Source: Flavobacterium soyae
GTDB taxonomy: Bacteria > Bacteroidota > Bacteroidia > Flavobacteriales > Flavobacteriaceae
Direction of reading: 5' to 3'
DNA length: 64,000 nt
Assembly: GCF_021245985.1 (NCBI RefSeq)
Contig: NZ_JAJQXA010000007.1
Location: forward strand, 124,001 to 188,000
Of the stretch, positions 51,919-61,024 are shown piece after piece. The notes beneath the pieces are model-generated. The model searched no databases and was not told where the DNA came from. It saw nothing but the letters and a program-made list of their open reading frames with translations. A program made the position numbers and the translations under genes. Numbering within the stretch: the stretch's first letter is position 1; every line of letters starts with the position of its first letter.

Positions 51919-53235
51919 TTATAAGAATTCTCCGTGTTGAGAGATATCTAAACCTAATTCTTCTTTTTCTTCAGTAACTCTTAGAGGAGTAATTTTATTT
52001 ACAATGAAGAATAAAATATAAGAACCTACAAAAGCGAAGATTGAAACTATAACTAAAGCAGTTAATTGGTTGATAAATAAAGTTGGAGTTCCGAAGATTA
52101 AACCTTGATTATCTCCAACAACAGGGTTAATAGCTTTTGAAGCAAAAACTCCAGTTAATAACATACCTACCATACCACCTACACCGTGACAAGCAAATAC
52201 ATCCAGAGCATCGTCGATTTTTCCTTTAGGGAATTTGCTTACTACAAGGTTACTTACAATTGCAGCAAATGAACCAATGAAGATTGCGTGAGAAATACTA
52301 ACGAAACCTGCTGCAGGCGTAATTGCAACAAGACCTACAACAGCTCCAATACAAGCTCCAAGTGCAGATAATTTGTGTCCTAAAATTTTATCAAGGAAAA
52401 CCCAAGCCATTGCAGCAGCGGCAGCAGCAACTGTAGTAGTTCCTAAAGCCTGTACAGCTAAACCATTTGATCCTAATGCAGATCCTGCGTTAAAACCAAA
52501 CCATCCAAACCATAGTAAACCTGTTCCTAATAATACATAAGTAATTCTCGCAGGGTTAACTTTTTGAATTTTTCTTTTTCCTAAAAAGATTGCTCCGGCT
52601 AATGCAGCCCATCCAGCACTCATGTGTACAACAGTTCCACCAGCGAAGTCAAGAACTCCCATTTTAAAGAAAACTCCATCAGGATGCCAAGTCATGTGAC
52701 ATAAAGGTGAATATATAAATATAATGAATAAAACCATGAACAATAAATAAGCCCAGAAACGTACACGTTCTGCAAATGCACCTGTAATTAATGCAGGAGT
52801 AATGATGGCGAATTTTGCTTGAAATAATGCGAATAACATAAACGGAATTGTTGGTGCAAGGCTCCATGCTGTACTTGTTCCAACACCTTCAAAGAATAAA
52901 TTAGTAGATGGATTTCCGATAATTCCTCCAATTGTAGGGCCAAAAGCTAATCCAAAAGCAACAACAACCCATAAAATTGTAACAATTACCATTGCCATAA
53001 AACTTTGAAGCATAGTACTGATAACGTTTTTCTTACCTACCATACCTCCGTAGAAAAATCCTAATCCCGGAGTCATTAACAATACAAAAGCAGTTGCAAC
53101 GATCATCCAAGCCGTATCTCCTGTATCAAACTTTACAGCTTCTGCCGGAATTGGATTATCGGCGATGATGAAATTCGATATAAAGGTTAGTACCAAAATA
53201 GTGATAAGAATCACACTTAAAATAATTTTTCGCAT
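51919..53235 (-). CDS. amtB: Ammonium transporter, Amt family
   Basis: 438 residues, with an N-terminal signal-like helix and 11 membrane helices. DTAWMIVATAFVLLMTPGLG is the opening motif. LDFAGGTVVHMSAGWAALAG and DDALDVFACHGVGGMVGMLL contain the twin pore His. LAPTIPFMLFALFQAKFAII includes the Phe-gate region. It conducts ammonium at the inner membrane. The final 20 residues (LRVTEEKEELGLDISQHGEFL region) carry the cytoplasmic tail that GlnK-type PII proteins contact; no PII gene is next to it. Confidence 0.96.
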   Translation of the reverse strand: MRKIILSVILITILVLTFISNFIIADNPIPAEAVKFDTGDTAWMIVATAFVLLMTPGLGFFYGGMVGKKNVISTMLQSFMAMVIVTILWVVVAFGLAFGPTIGGIIGNPSTNLFFEGVGTSTAWSLAPTIPFMLFALFQAKFAIITPALITGAFAERVRFWAYLLFMVLFIIFIYSPLCHMTWHPDGVFFKMGVLDFAGGTVVHMSAGWAALAGAIFLGKRKIQKVNPARITYVLLGTGLLWFGWFGFNAGSALGSNGLAVQALGTTTVAAAAAAMAWVFLDKILGHKLSALGACIGAVVGLVAITPAAGFVSISHAIFIGSFAAIVSNLVVSKFPKGKIDDALDVFACHGVGGMVGMLLTGVFASKAINPVVGDNQGLIFGTPTLFINQLTALVIVSIFAFVGSYILFFIVNKITPLRVTEEKEELGLDISQHGEFL

Positions 53236-53552
53236 AGTTATTTAGTTTTAAAATTTTTGATAAAAGTATAAAATGATTTAATACCCCCTAATAAAATAGA
53301 GTCTAATGTTTAATTTTTGTTAATTTTTAAATTTAACCCCCTCAATTTTAAAACTATTTGTTAAAACAGACTTAAAATTTACATTTTGGCAGCGTTTTTT
53401 TTTACTTGGTTTTCAAATCGAATATTTTTCCTATTTTTTTAATACACTTTTTTGAGTTAAACTTGTTGTTTGTTATCTAAAAACATCTAATTGTGTTTTT
53501 TTGTTGAAGTAAATATAATGTTTTTAACACTTTTTATAATTAAAATTTAAGA
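53236..53552. other. 317-base gap between divergent amtB and the Gfo/Idh gene
   Basis: Very AT-rich with T-runs; a CCCCCT stretch near 53283 and a CCCCCTC stretch near 53336. No strong TAnnTTTG pair, palindrome or coding sign could be placed with confidence. It must hold the promoters of both genes. Confidence 0.4.
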
Positions 53553-54524
53553 ATGAAAAATAAAAAAATAAAGTGGGGAATAATTGGTTTGGGAAATATT
53601 GCTCATCAATTTGCCACAGATTTATTATTAGCAGCAGATGCAGACTTGCTTGCCGCTGCTTCACGGGATATTTTGAAAGCTGATGAATTTGCAGCAAAAT
53701 ACAATGCAGCAAAAGCATACGACTCTTATGAAGCTCTTTTTGCAGATCAGGAAGTTGATATTGTTTATATAGCAACGCCTCACGATTCGCATGCCGAATT
53801 GTCTATAAAAGCACTTGAAAGCGGTAAACATGTTTTATGCGAAAAACCAATTGCACTTTCTTATAAAGATGCAGAGCGTATGATTGAGGCTTCTAAAAAA
53901 CATAATAAATTTTTTATGGAAGCTTTCTGGACACGTTTTATTCCGGCTGTTCAGGATGTTTTGGCAAAAGTTGAAAGTGAAATTATTGGCGAACCCAATT
54001 ACATAAAAGCCGATTTTGCTTTTATAGGAAATGATGTAAAAAGAAGCAGACTTTTTGATAAAAACCGAGGCGGCGGCGCATTATTTGATATTGGCGTTTA
54101 TCCATTATTTCTCTCCTATATAGTATTCGGAATTCCGAAAGAGATAATGGCAAAAGCTCTTTATCATAAAAATGGAATTGATTTACAAACTTCAATGATT
54201 TTGCAGTATGATAAAGCGCAGGCAGTTTTACATTCTTCTATAGTTTCAGAATCTGATATGAAAGCTATTATCGGTGGAACAAAAGGCCGAATCGAATTAA
54301 ATTCACCGTGGTTTATGGCTGATGGATATTCTGTTTTTAAAAATGAACAAGAAGTTGTTTATAATTTGCCAACTTTAGGGAAAGGATATGCACATGAAAT
54401 AATTGAGTGTAATAATTGTGTCAGAAATAATCAAATCGAAAGTAAACTTTGGTCACATCAAAATAGTTTGGATTTGAGTGGAATGGTTGAAGAAATTAAA
54501 AACCAAATTAAGCTTCCATTTTAG
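53553..54524 (+). CDS. Gfo/Idh/MocA-family oxidoreductase
   Basis: 323 residues. The Rossmann motif KWGIIGLGNIAHQFATDLLL is followed by VDIVYIATPHDSHAELSIKA and HVLCEKPIALSYKDAERMIE, where the EKP lysine is the family's catalytic residue. The C-terminal domain has RGGGALFDIGVYPLFLSYIV with the GG-D-GVY motif. It probably oxidises or reduces a sugar or inositol-like compound with NAD(P). The substrate is unknown. It is a single gene, followed by the comM-like gene 79 bases later. Confidence 0.92.
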   Translation: MKNKKIKWGIIGLGNIAHQFATDLLLAADADLLAAASRDILKADEFAAKYNAAKAYDSYEALFADQEVDIVYIATPHDSHAELSIKALESGKHVLCEKPIALSYKDAERMIEASKKHNKFFMEAFWTRFIPAVQDVLAKVESEIIGEPNYIKADFAFIGNDVKRSRLFDKNRGGGALFDIGVYPLFLSYIVFGIPKEIMAKALYHKNGIDLQTSMILQYDKAQAVLHSSIVSESDMKAIIGGTKGRIELNSPWFMADGYSVFKNEQEVVYNLPTLGKGYAHEIIECNNCVRNNQIESKLWSHQNSLDLSGMVEEIKNQIKLPF

Positions 54525-54603
54525 AGCTTTTTATTTGTAATAAAATATTTACATTTAATATTTTTTTTCATTAGTTTTAAAAACAATTAATGAAAGGAAT
54601 ATT

Positions 54604-56139
54604 ATGTTAGTAAAAGTTTACGGAAGTGCTGTTTTTGGAGTTGAAGCCACAACGATTACGATCGAGGTTCATATGGATAAAGGTATTGGTTATCATTTAG
54701 TTGGTCTTCCGGATAATGCCATTAAAGAAAGCAGTTATCGAATAGCGGCAGCTCTCAAAAATAATAATTTAAGTTTTCCCGGAAAAAAAATCACCATAAA
54801 TATGGCACCTGCCGACCTTCGAAAAGAAGGTTCGGCTTATGATCTGCCTCTTGCAATGGGAATTTTAGTAGGTTCAGATCAGATAAAAGCACTGGAAATT
54901 GAACAATATATTATTATGGGTGAACTTTCTCTTGACGGAAGTTTACAGCCTATTCGCGGTGCTTTGCCCATTGCCATAAAAGCAAAAGAAGAAGGTTATA
55001 AAGGTTTTTTTCTGCCTATTCAAAATGTAAAAGAAGCTGCAATTGTTGCCGGTTTAGATGTTTACGGCGTTTCGAATCTGCAGGAAATTATTGATTTTTT
55101 TGCTGGAAAAGGGATTCTTGAACCAACTTTAATTGATACAAGAGCTGAATTTTACAAAACGCTGGATTTTCCAGAATTTGATTTCTCAGATGTTCGCGGA
55201 CAGGAAAGTATAAAACGCTGTATGGAAATCGCGGCAGCAGGCGGACATAATATTATTTTAATTGGTCCGCCCGGAGCCGGAAAAACAATGCTCGCCAAAC
55301 GTGTTCCAAGTATTTTACCGCCAATGACTTTGCGCGAAGCGCTTGAAACCACTAAAATTCATAGTGTTGCCGGAAAATTAAAAGAAGTTGGGTTGATGAA
55401 TCAGCGCCCGTTTAGAAGTCCGCATCATACTATTTCAAATGTTGCTTTAGTTGGCGGCGGAAGTTATCCACAGCCGGGTGAAATTTCAATGGCGCACAAT
55501 GGCGTTTTGTTTTTAGATGAATTGCCGGAATTTAAACGAGATGTTTTAGAAGTAATGCGTCAGCCGCTTGAAGATCGAGAAGTAACTATTTCGAGAGCTA
55601 AATTTACGGTTACATATCCGTCATCATTTATGCTTGTGGCAAGTATGAACCCAAGTCCGAGTGGTTTTTTTAACGATCCAAGTATGCCCAATACTTCATC
55701 GCCGCACGAAATGCAACGCTATATGAGTAAAATTTCGGGTCCGCTTTTAGATCGAATTGATATTCATATCGAAGTTACTCCGGTTCCGTTTGATAAACTG
55801 GCAGACGACCGCAAAGCCGAAAGCAGTGTAGAAATTCGTAAACGTGTAACTGCTGCGCGCGAAATCCAAACGAAACGTTTTGAGGAGGTCGAAAATATCC
55901 ATTACAATGCACAAATGAGCAGCAAGTTAATTCGCGAATATTGTGCATTAGATGAACAATCAAAAGAACTTTTAAAAAATGCCATGGAACGTTTAAACCT
56001 TTCTGCAAGAGCATATGACAGGATTTTGAAAGTTGCCAGAACTATTGCGGATTTAGATAATGCTCCAGTTGTGATTTCGCAGCATATTGCGGAGGCTATT
56101 CAATATCGAAGTTTGGACCGTGAGGGATGGCTTGGATGA
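54604..56139 (+). CDS. comM: YifB/ComM-family Mg-chelatase-like AAA+ ATPase
   Basis: 511 residues. The N-terminal Lon-protease-like domain (about 20-145) leads to the AAA+ part: IILIGPPGAGKTMLAKRVPS is Walker A, GVLFLDELPEFKRDVLEVMR is Walker B, and SFMLVASMNPSPSGF is the sensor region. The C-terminal Mg-chelatase lid ends AEAIQYRSLDREGWLG, the family's usual end. ComM is a helicase that promotes branch migration during natural transformation; the Flavobacterium protein's role is inferred. It ends before a palindrome. Confidence 0.93.
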   Translation: MLVKVYGSAVFGVEATTITIEVHMDKGIGYHLVGLPDNAIKESSYRIAAALKNNNLSFPGKKITINMAPADLRKEGSAYDLPLAMGILVGSDQIKALEIEQYIIMGELSLDGSLQPIRGALPIAIKAKEEGYKGFFLPIQNVKEAAIVAGLDVYGVSNLQEIIDFFAGKGILEPTLIDTRAEFYKTLDFPEFDFSDVRGQESIKRCMEIAAAGGHNIILIGPPGAGKTMLAKRVPSILPPMTLREALETTKIHSVAGKLKEVGLMNQRPFRSPHHTISNVALVGGGSYPQPGEISMAHNGVLFLDELPEFKRDVLEVMRQPLEDREVTISRAKFTVTYPSSFMLVASMNPSPSGFFNDPSMPNTSSPHEMQRYMSKISGPLLDRIDIHIEVTPVPFDKLADDRKAESSVEIRKRVTAAREIQTKRFEEVENIHYNAQMSSKLIREYCALDEQSKELLKNAMERLNLSARAYDRILKVARTIADLDNAPVVISQHIAEAIQYRSLDREGWLG

Positions 56140-56193
56140 TTTTAGATTTCGGATTTTAGATTTTAGATTGTAAATGTATTGAACACAAAGTAT

Positions 56194-56269
56194 TGTCATT
56201 CCGAGGAACGAGGAATCGCACGCACTGTTGTCGAGTTTCTAGTGCGATTTCTCGTACCTCGAAATGACA
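56194..56269. repeat. TGTCATTTCGA palindrome, copy 3
   Basis: Arms TGTCATTCCGAGGAACG (56194) and its near complement ending TGACA (56269), 76 bases long. Its right part shares TTTCTAGTGCGATTTCTC with the copy at 28341. Confidence 0.75.
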
Positions 56270-56275
56270 AAAAAT

Positions 56276-56740
56276 TTAATTCAACTCAATAAAATCCTCA
56301 ATATGGATTTCTTCCAAAAAAAGAACATCATGCGAAACCACAATTAAAGTTCCTTTATATTCATTAATTGCAGCAGTCAGAATTTCGATATTTTGAATAT
56401 CAAGATTGTTTGTTGGTTCATCAAGAATGATAATATCCGGAGTCTGATTATTAATCGTTAAACAGCAAAGCATTAAACGCATTTTTTCTCCTCCGCTTAA
56501 AGCGAAACAAGGTTTGTTCTAGTCATTTTGCGAAAACAGAAATTTATTCAGCTTCATTTTTATATCATGTTCCTGCAAGCCAGAAACATTAAATTTCTGA
56601 GCTTGTTCATAAACCAAAATTTGATTTTCAATAAGCGAATAATCCTGATCGATATAAATTGTTTTAGAATCGGCTTTGTAAACTGTTCCTGTCTTGGGCT
56701 GTAATTCGCCAGCAATATTTTTTAAGATTTGAATACCGGA
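56276..56740 (-). pseudogene. Truncated ABC-F ATPase gene
   Basis: The minus strand reads SGIQILKNIAGELQPKTG from the left edge of the remnant, where the Walker A of an ABC-F ATPase should end (GSGKSTLLKILAG-like). LSGGEKMRLMLCCLTINNQ is the signature, PDIIILDEPTNNLDIQNIEI is Walker B and the D-loop, and TLIVVSHDVLF is the switch His. An in-frame TAG lies upstream of the signature, between SQND and NKPCF. The N-terminal ABC domain is missing; the 5' end meets the NTF2-like gene at 56741. So this is a broken half of a ribosome-associated ABC-F protein. Confidence 0.85.
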
Positions 56741-57109
56741 TTACTCAAATTTTAAATTGGCATTTTTAGACATTAAATAGGAGGTAAGCTTTTTAATTTT
56801 TCCATTTTTCATTTCAAAAACATCACAAAAAACGGCATCGAGTTTATTTCCGTTTTTCATATTTCCCTGAACGGCGCCTTCGGCAATTACGATATCATTT
56901 TCTTCAATTAATTTTATAATCTGAATCGTTGGACTGCCTACAAAATTGTCATTTTCGATTTCCTTATCAAATGCTTCTTTACCCACATGCTGATAAATTC
57001 CGGGCATTTCCCAAATTACATCATCTGTAAGGCAAGCAAGAACTCTGTCATGATCGCTTACTCTAAAAGCGGCCATGTATTCGTTTACGGTTTGTTTATT
57101 TGGTGTCAT
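56741..57109 (-). CDS. NTF2/SnoaL-like protein
   Basis: 122 residues with the fold of SnoaL-like proteins: NEYMAAFRVSDHDRVLACLT and DVIWEMPGIYQHVGKEAFDK in the first half, VQGNMKNGNKLDAVFCDVFE and KNGKIKKLTSYLM at the end. Probably a small cytoplasmic ligand-binding or isomerase protein; the substrate is unknown. Its stop is next to the truncated ABC-F remnant, which suggests this insertion or deletion removed the ABC-F 5' half. Confidence 0.8.
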   Translation of the reverse strand: MTPNKQTVNEYMAAFRVSDHDRVLACLTDDVIWEMPGIYQHVGKEAFDKEIENDNFVGSPTIQIIKLIEENDIVIAEGAVQGNMKNGNKLDAVFCDVFEMKNGKIKKLTSYLMSKNANLKFE

Positions 57110-57144
57110 GATTAAAATTTTAAACTAAATTAAGAATATTATTT

Positions 57145-57582
57145 CTAAGATTTAATCCCTAAGAACCATTTCATTGTTTTTAGTTTTTCTGATTCTAATG
57201 CAGTTAAATTAGTTTTTTCCAATTCAGAAAATACTTGTTTAATGGTTTCAATTCCGTAATTATCTTTAAGCCAGAAAGGTAATTCTTCTACACTTCTATT
57301 CCAGTTTTTTAATATTCTACTGAGGATTGAAGCCGCGCTTTCTTCTGTTTTTGGATTTATTTTTTTCAGAATTATCCCGGCATATTTTTGATCTGTATAA
57401 ACAGAATCAATTCTTTTTTCATTTTCAAAAATCTGAATAATACCCTCAATAATTACTTTGTTATTGACCTTTGGCAGAATTTGAATCAATTGACGAATGC
57501 GCAAATCTCCAACCAGATTTATTTTATCCACGGAATTAAATAGTTCATTTTTTAAATCTTCAGGTGTAGTTGGAAACTTCAT
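57145..57582 (-). CDS. Helical protein of unknown function
   Basis: 145 residues from MKFPTTPEDLKNELFNSVDK; the longer frame to 57675 overlaps the esterase gene and is unlikely. It is mostly helical, without signal peptide, membrane helix or Cys (ending KLKTMKWFLGIKS), with HEAT-like pairs. No domain is recognised. It starts one base after the esterase stop and so is almost surely cotranscribed with it. Confidence 0.65.
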   Translation of the reverse strand: MKFPTTPEDLKNELFNSVDKINLVGDLRIRQLIQILPKVNNKVIIEGIIQIFENEKRIDSVYTDQKYAGIILKKINPKTEESAASILSRILKNWNRSVEELPFWLKDNYGIETIKQVFSELEKTNLTALESEKLKTMKWFLGIKS

Positions 57583-57583
57583 T

Positions 57584-58453
57584 TTATTCTTTGCTTTTTG
57601 GATAAAAGAATTTAAAAGAATTCGAAACTGCCGGATGTAAAATTGTACCGTGGTTTTCTGCAGGGAAATAATCAAAATAGACTTTGATGTTTTTACTTTT
57701 TGAAGCTTTTATTTTATCGGCCAGTAAATTAGCATCAACTTCCATAACTCGCGGAACTTGGGTTGGAGTAAGTCCTTCTTTACCTACAGCAATGTAAATC
57801 TCTGTCTGCTGATTGAAGTTTTCCTGAAAAATTTCAGAGTCCTGATTTAAAACAGAACCATTGTCCCACCATAAACTCGGGCTTACAATTACATATTTAT
57901 TAAAAAGAGATGGTTTTTTAAATAAGATTTCTGTTTCCAGTAATCCGCCCAAAGATTGGCCAATAATCGTTTTAGAATTGTTTGTTTTGTATTTTTTATC
58001 AATAAAAGGCTGTAATTCTTTTTCGATAAAAGCAATAAATTTATCTGAATGTCCAGTTGTTGGAAATCGGTTTTTATCATTTTCAATAGTTGTGGGGAAA
58101 GTGAAATCCCTTCTTCTATCGACAGTTGCAATACCTACAACCATCGATTTTGGAACCTGATTGATCCATTCAAAACTATTAAACTGTACTAAACCCGAAA
58201 TATGAATAAAGTCTTCATCGGCAGAACCATCCAATAAATAAATTACCGGGTATTTTTCCTGATCTTTTGGATTATAACCTTCAGGAAGATAAATATTTAA
58301 AATTCTATTTTCGCCTAGTTCCTTAGATTGAATTTCATCTATAACCCCTAAAACAAAAGGTTTGGTCTTTTCTGTGGTTTTAGATTTGCTGCTTTGGCTA
58401 AAAATTAGTGTTGAGGAAAGAAATAAAAAAGTGAGGGTAAAAAATTTGCTCAT
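57584..58453 (-). CDS. Putative esterase (esterase D-like, alpha/beta hydrolase)
   Basis: 289 residues. A signal peptide (MSKFFTLTFLFLSSTLIFSQ) is followed by the esterase fold: YPVIYLLDGSADEDFIHISG near the oxyanion region, KTIIGQSLGGLLETEILFKK with the GxSxG serine, IYIAVGKEGLTPTQVPRVME, and the His in YFPAENHGTILHPAV. This is the putative esterase family of IroE and tributyrin/feruloyl esterases. The substrate may be a siderophore or other ester. It begins an operon with the 145-residue helical protein. Confidence 0.87.
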   Translation of the reverse strand: MSKFFTLTFLFLSSTLIFSQSSKSKTTEKTKPFVLGVIDEIQSKELGENRILNIYLPEGYNPKDQEKYPVIYLLDGSADEDFIHISGLVQFNSFEWINQVPKSMVVGIATVDRRRDFTFPTTIENDKNRFPTTGHSDKFIAFIEKELQPFIDKKYKTNNSKTIIGQSLGGLLETEILFKKPSLFNKYVIVSPSLWWDNGSVLNQDSEIFQENFNQQTEIYIAVGKEGLTPTQVPRVMEVDANLLADKIKASKSKNIKVYFDYFPAENHGTILHPAVSNSFKFFYPKSKE

Positions 58454-58535
58454 TATTGAACTAAAATGATTTGTAAAGACGAAAGTTACAATTTTATTTC
58501 TTGCAGCTTTCGTCTTTTATACCATTTGCAGCGAT

Positions 58536-59039
58536 TTATTTTGCTTTTCCGGCAAAAATATCGTCTAAACCTTCCATTGCAATTGTAAAACCTTCTTTGA
58601 AACCCATTTCGATGATTTTCTCCAAATCTGATAATTTATCATGTTTAATTGCAATATCAACGATGGTTGAATTTCCCTGCTCAGAAAAATTCACATTCCA
58701 ATTTGATCTCGGAAAATCAGTATTTAAGTTTCCTTCGCTGTCGCTAAAAGCATCCAGATATTTAAAGTTGGTTTTTGGACTAATCGAAGTAAAATCAGCA
58801 ATTGCCCAATGTTCTTCACCTTGCGGGCCAACCATTGCGTATAATCTGCGTCCGCCTTCTTTAAAATCCATGTTTTTTGTTCTGGATTTCCATGGAGCAG
58901 GCGCCCACCATTGATCTAAAATTTCAGGTTCTGTCCATGCAGACCAAACGTTTGCTAATGATGCATCAAACTCACGTTTTACATTTACAGTACTATTTTC
59001 TTTGTCTACAGTAAAATTCATTAAAAGATTTGATTTCAT
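58536..59039 (-). CDS. SRPBCC/AHSA1-type protein, paralogue 2
   Basis: 167 residues with the START-like fold. [20 protein letters not shown] and [20 protein letters not shown] are the activator-of-Hsp90-homologue (AHSA1) opening, followed by EGGRRLYAMVGPQGEEHWAI and [20 protein letters not shown]. It is close to the neighbour at 59084 over the whole length, so the pair arose by tandem duplication. These proteins bind hydrophobic ligands, often after an ArsR-type repressor. Function unknown. Confidence 0.88.
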   Translation of the reverse strand: MKSNLLMNFTVDKENSTVNVKREFDASLANVWSAWTEPEILDQWWAPAPWKSRTKNMDFKEGGRRLYAMVGPQGEEHWAIADFTSISPKTNFKYLDAFSDSEGNLNTDFPRSNWNVNFSEQGNSTIVDIAIKHDKLSDLEKIIEMGFKEGFTIAMEGLDDIFAGKAK

Positions 59040-59083
59040 ATTCTTTAGATTTTAAATTCATTATTACTTTATTGAAACTATTT

Positions 59084-59584
59084 CTATTTTCGTGCTTCAA
59101 AGATTTTATCCAAACTTTGCATTGTAGCAGTAATTCCTTCTTTAAAGCCCATTTCGATTATTTTTTCTAATTCTTCCAGGCTGTCTCGTTTAATTGCAAT
59201 ATCAACAACTGTTAAATCGCCTTTTTCAGAAAAGGTTAAATCCCAATATGAACTGCCGAAAATTGAATTTGGATTTCCTTCGGCATCGCAAAAAGTTGAA
59301 GAATGTTTAAAGTTTGTTTTTGGAGAAATCGAGGTGTATTCAAAAAAACTCCAGCGTTCATCGCCTTCCGGGCTAACCATGGCATATAGTCTTTTTCCGC
59401 CTTCTTTAAATTCCATACTTGTTGTTTTAGATTTAAACGGAGCTGGTGCCCACCATTGGTCTAAAATTTCCGGTTCTGTCCAGGCTGACCACACATTTGA
59501 TAAAGATGCGTCGAACTCGCGTTTTATGTTTACGGTTTTATTTTCTTTGTCTACAGTAAAATTCATTAATAGATTAGATTTCAT
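59084..59584 (-). CDS. SRPBCC/AHSA1-type protein, paralogue 1
   Basis: 166 residues, same domain as the gene downstream. [20 protein letters not shown] and [20 protein letters not shown] match the AHSA1 opening; [20 protein letters not shown] and [20 protein letters not shown] end it. It overlaps the ArsR-type regulator by 11 bases and is 44 bases before paralogue 2, so the three genes form one operon. The ligand is unknown. Confidence 0.88.
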   Translation of the reverse strand: MKSNLLMNFTVDKENKTVNIKREFDASLSNVWSAWTEPEILDQWWAPAPFKSKTTSMEFKEGGKRLYAMVSPEGDERWSFFEYTSISPKTNFKHSSTFCDAEGNPNSIFGSSYWDLTFSEKGDLTVVDIAIKRDSLEELEKIIEMGFKEGITATMQSLDKIFEARK

Positions 59585-59900
59585 TTTCTTTAGATTTTAG
59601 ATTAATTAATACTTGATCCAGCTGACTAAAACGGCTTTCCCATATTTTTTTGAATTGTTCGAGCCACTGGTCAACTTCTTTCATTTTTTCAATTTTTAGC
59701 TGATAATAAATTTCCCGGCCTACTTTTTTCTCGTCGAGTAATTCACATTCGTTTAGAATTTTAATATGCTTCGAAACTGCTTGTCTGGTAGTATTAAATT
59801 GCTCTGCAATTGCATTTGGTGTTAATGCATTGGCAGAAATTAAAACTAAAATCGCTCTTCGAGTAGGATCGGCAATCGCCTGAAAAATATCTCGTTTCAT
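59574..59900 (-). CDS. ArsR-family winged-helix repressor
   Basis: 108 residues from [20 protein letters not shown]; a start at 59921 adds seven residues with no support. The opening and [20 protein letters not shown] are the ArsR/SmtB winged-helix pattern, with [20 protein letters not shown] as the wing. No metal-binding Cys pair is visible, so it likely senses something other than metal. The regulator-SRPBCC pairing is a familiar operon type. A double inverted repeat flanks its -7 box, so it probably represses the operon. Confidence 0.92.
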   Translation of the reverse strand: MKRDIFQAIADPTRRAILVLISANALTPNAIAEQFNTTRQAVSKHIKILNECELLDEKKVGREIYYQLKIEKMKEVDQWLEQFKKIWESRFSQLDQVLINLKSKENEI

Positions 59901-59917
59901 TTTTAAATACAAATTAC

Positions 59918-59957
59918 GCAACTAATCAGTTGCAAATATAAGCAACTTTTTGGTTGC
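59918..59957 (-). promoter_or_regulatory. Promoter with double ArsR operator
   Basis: Two inverted repeats, GCAACTAATCAGTTGC (59918-59933) and GCAACTTTTTGGTTGC (59942-59957), are centred 24 bases apart. The minus-strand -7 box TATATTTG (59933-59940) lies between them. This would block RNA polymerase when both are bound. Confidence 0.7.
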
Positions 59958-60008
59958 GCAAAATGTTTTTGCGATTTTTTTATAGAAATGTTTTGTTTGA
60001 TTGGAGTG

Positions 60009-60030
60009 GAAACGTATTACTATACGTTTC
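60009..60030. other. Perfect short hairpin after PhzF-like gene
   Basis: GAAACGTAT / ATACGTTTC with a 4-base loop. It lies 27 bases beyond the end of the PhzF gene (minus), but no T-run follows, so a terminator role is uncertain. Confidence 0.4.
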
Positions 60031-60056
60031 TAAGTGCTGTAAATAGGAAGATGTTC

Positions 60057-60959
60057 TTAAATTTCTATTTCGGTTTTGAATACAACAACGGCATCACCTT
60101 TTATTTGAATCAAATCAGGTTTATCGTTTTGAATCGTAACCCTAACTTTTACGATACCAAGCCGGTCTATTTTCTCTCCTTGTTTTCCGTTGAATTCAAA
60201 TAAGTCATTTTTAAAATCAACAATCTTGTTTTGTACTAAATAACCACCCAGCGGTCCATTTGCATTACCGGTAACAGGATCTTCGTTTATGCCAATTGCA
60301 GGAGCAAACATTCTGCCATAAGTTAAGATGTCTTTGCTGTCAGAATCAAACGTAAAGACAAAATAACCGTTACAATTAATCTGTTTACTTAAATCGGCTA
60401 AATCATTATATTTTGGTAACAAAGCATTAAGTTTCGCTCTGCTTTTAATCCCAATCATAACCTTTGAATGTCCTGTAGAAGCAATCTGAATTGGGCAGTT
60501 TTCATCAATATCAGTATTGTCCAGTCCTAATGCGTCTATCATTTTTTTGGCTGTATCGTCATCAAATGCGGGACTGACTTCAAAATTTCCCTGAGTCATT
60601 ACAATTTGATAATCTCCATTTTCCTTAATGATCTCAAAAGGAAGAATGCCAACTTTAGTTTTCATTTTTAATACACATGAATCTAAGTTGTCTTCAAGAG
60701 CCTTGGCATACATTGCGGCAATTGTAGCGTGACCGCAGATTGGGACTTCTATACTTGGCGTAAAATATCGTATTACACCATCACAGTCATTATCGTCCGG
60801 AGAGAATAGAAAGGCCGTTTCAGAATTATTTAATTCTCTCGCAATCTGCTGCATTTCATAATCCTTTAATCCGTCTGCATTTACAACTACTCCCGCAGGA
60901 TTTCCTTTAAATTTTTCTTTTGTAAAAGAATCAATTTGATACGTTATGAGTTTTTTCAT
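60057..60959 (-). CDS. PhzF-family isomerase-like protein
   Basis: 300 residues. DSFTKEKFKGNPAGVVVNAD and ARELNNSETAFLFSPDDNDC are the N-terminal PhzF motifs with Glu as general acid; VPICGHATIAAMYAKALEDN and EDPVTGNANGPLGGYLVQ are the second signature. The fold is like diaminopimelate epimerase. Most PhzF proteins in bacteria without a phenazine operon have an unknown substrate, and no phenazine genes are near. It is monocistronic. Confidence 0.9.
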   Translation of the reverse strand: MKKLITYQIDSFTKEKFKGNPAGVVVNADGLKDYEMQQIARELNNSETAFLFSPDDNDCDGVIRYFTPSIEVPICGHATIAAMYAKALEDNLDSCVLKMKTKVGILPFEIIKENGDYQIVMTQGNFEVSPAFDDDTAKKMIDALGLDNTDIDENCPIQIASTGHSKVMIGIKSRAKLNALLPKYNDLADLSKQINCNGYFVFTFDSDSKDILTYGRMFAPAIGINEDPVTGNANGPLGGYLVQNKIVDFKNDLFEFNGKQGEKIDRLGIVKVRVTIQNDKPDLIQIKGDAVVVFKTEIEI

Positions 60960-61024
60960 GGTTTTTGGTTTAAAGGAAAAATGTTCAAAATTGATCTTAA
61001 ATAATTTTTGAATGCAAATTAGTG

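Noticed and set aside
57583..57675. A longer N-terminus for the helical protein gene at 57145
   Set aside because: The extension lies entirely within the esterase coding sequence, and the start at 57582 is one base after the esterase stop.
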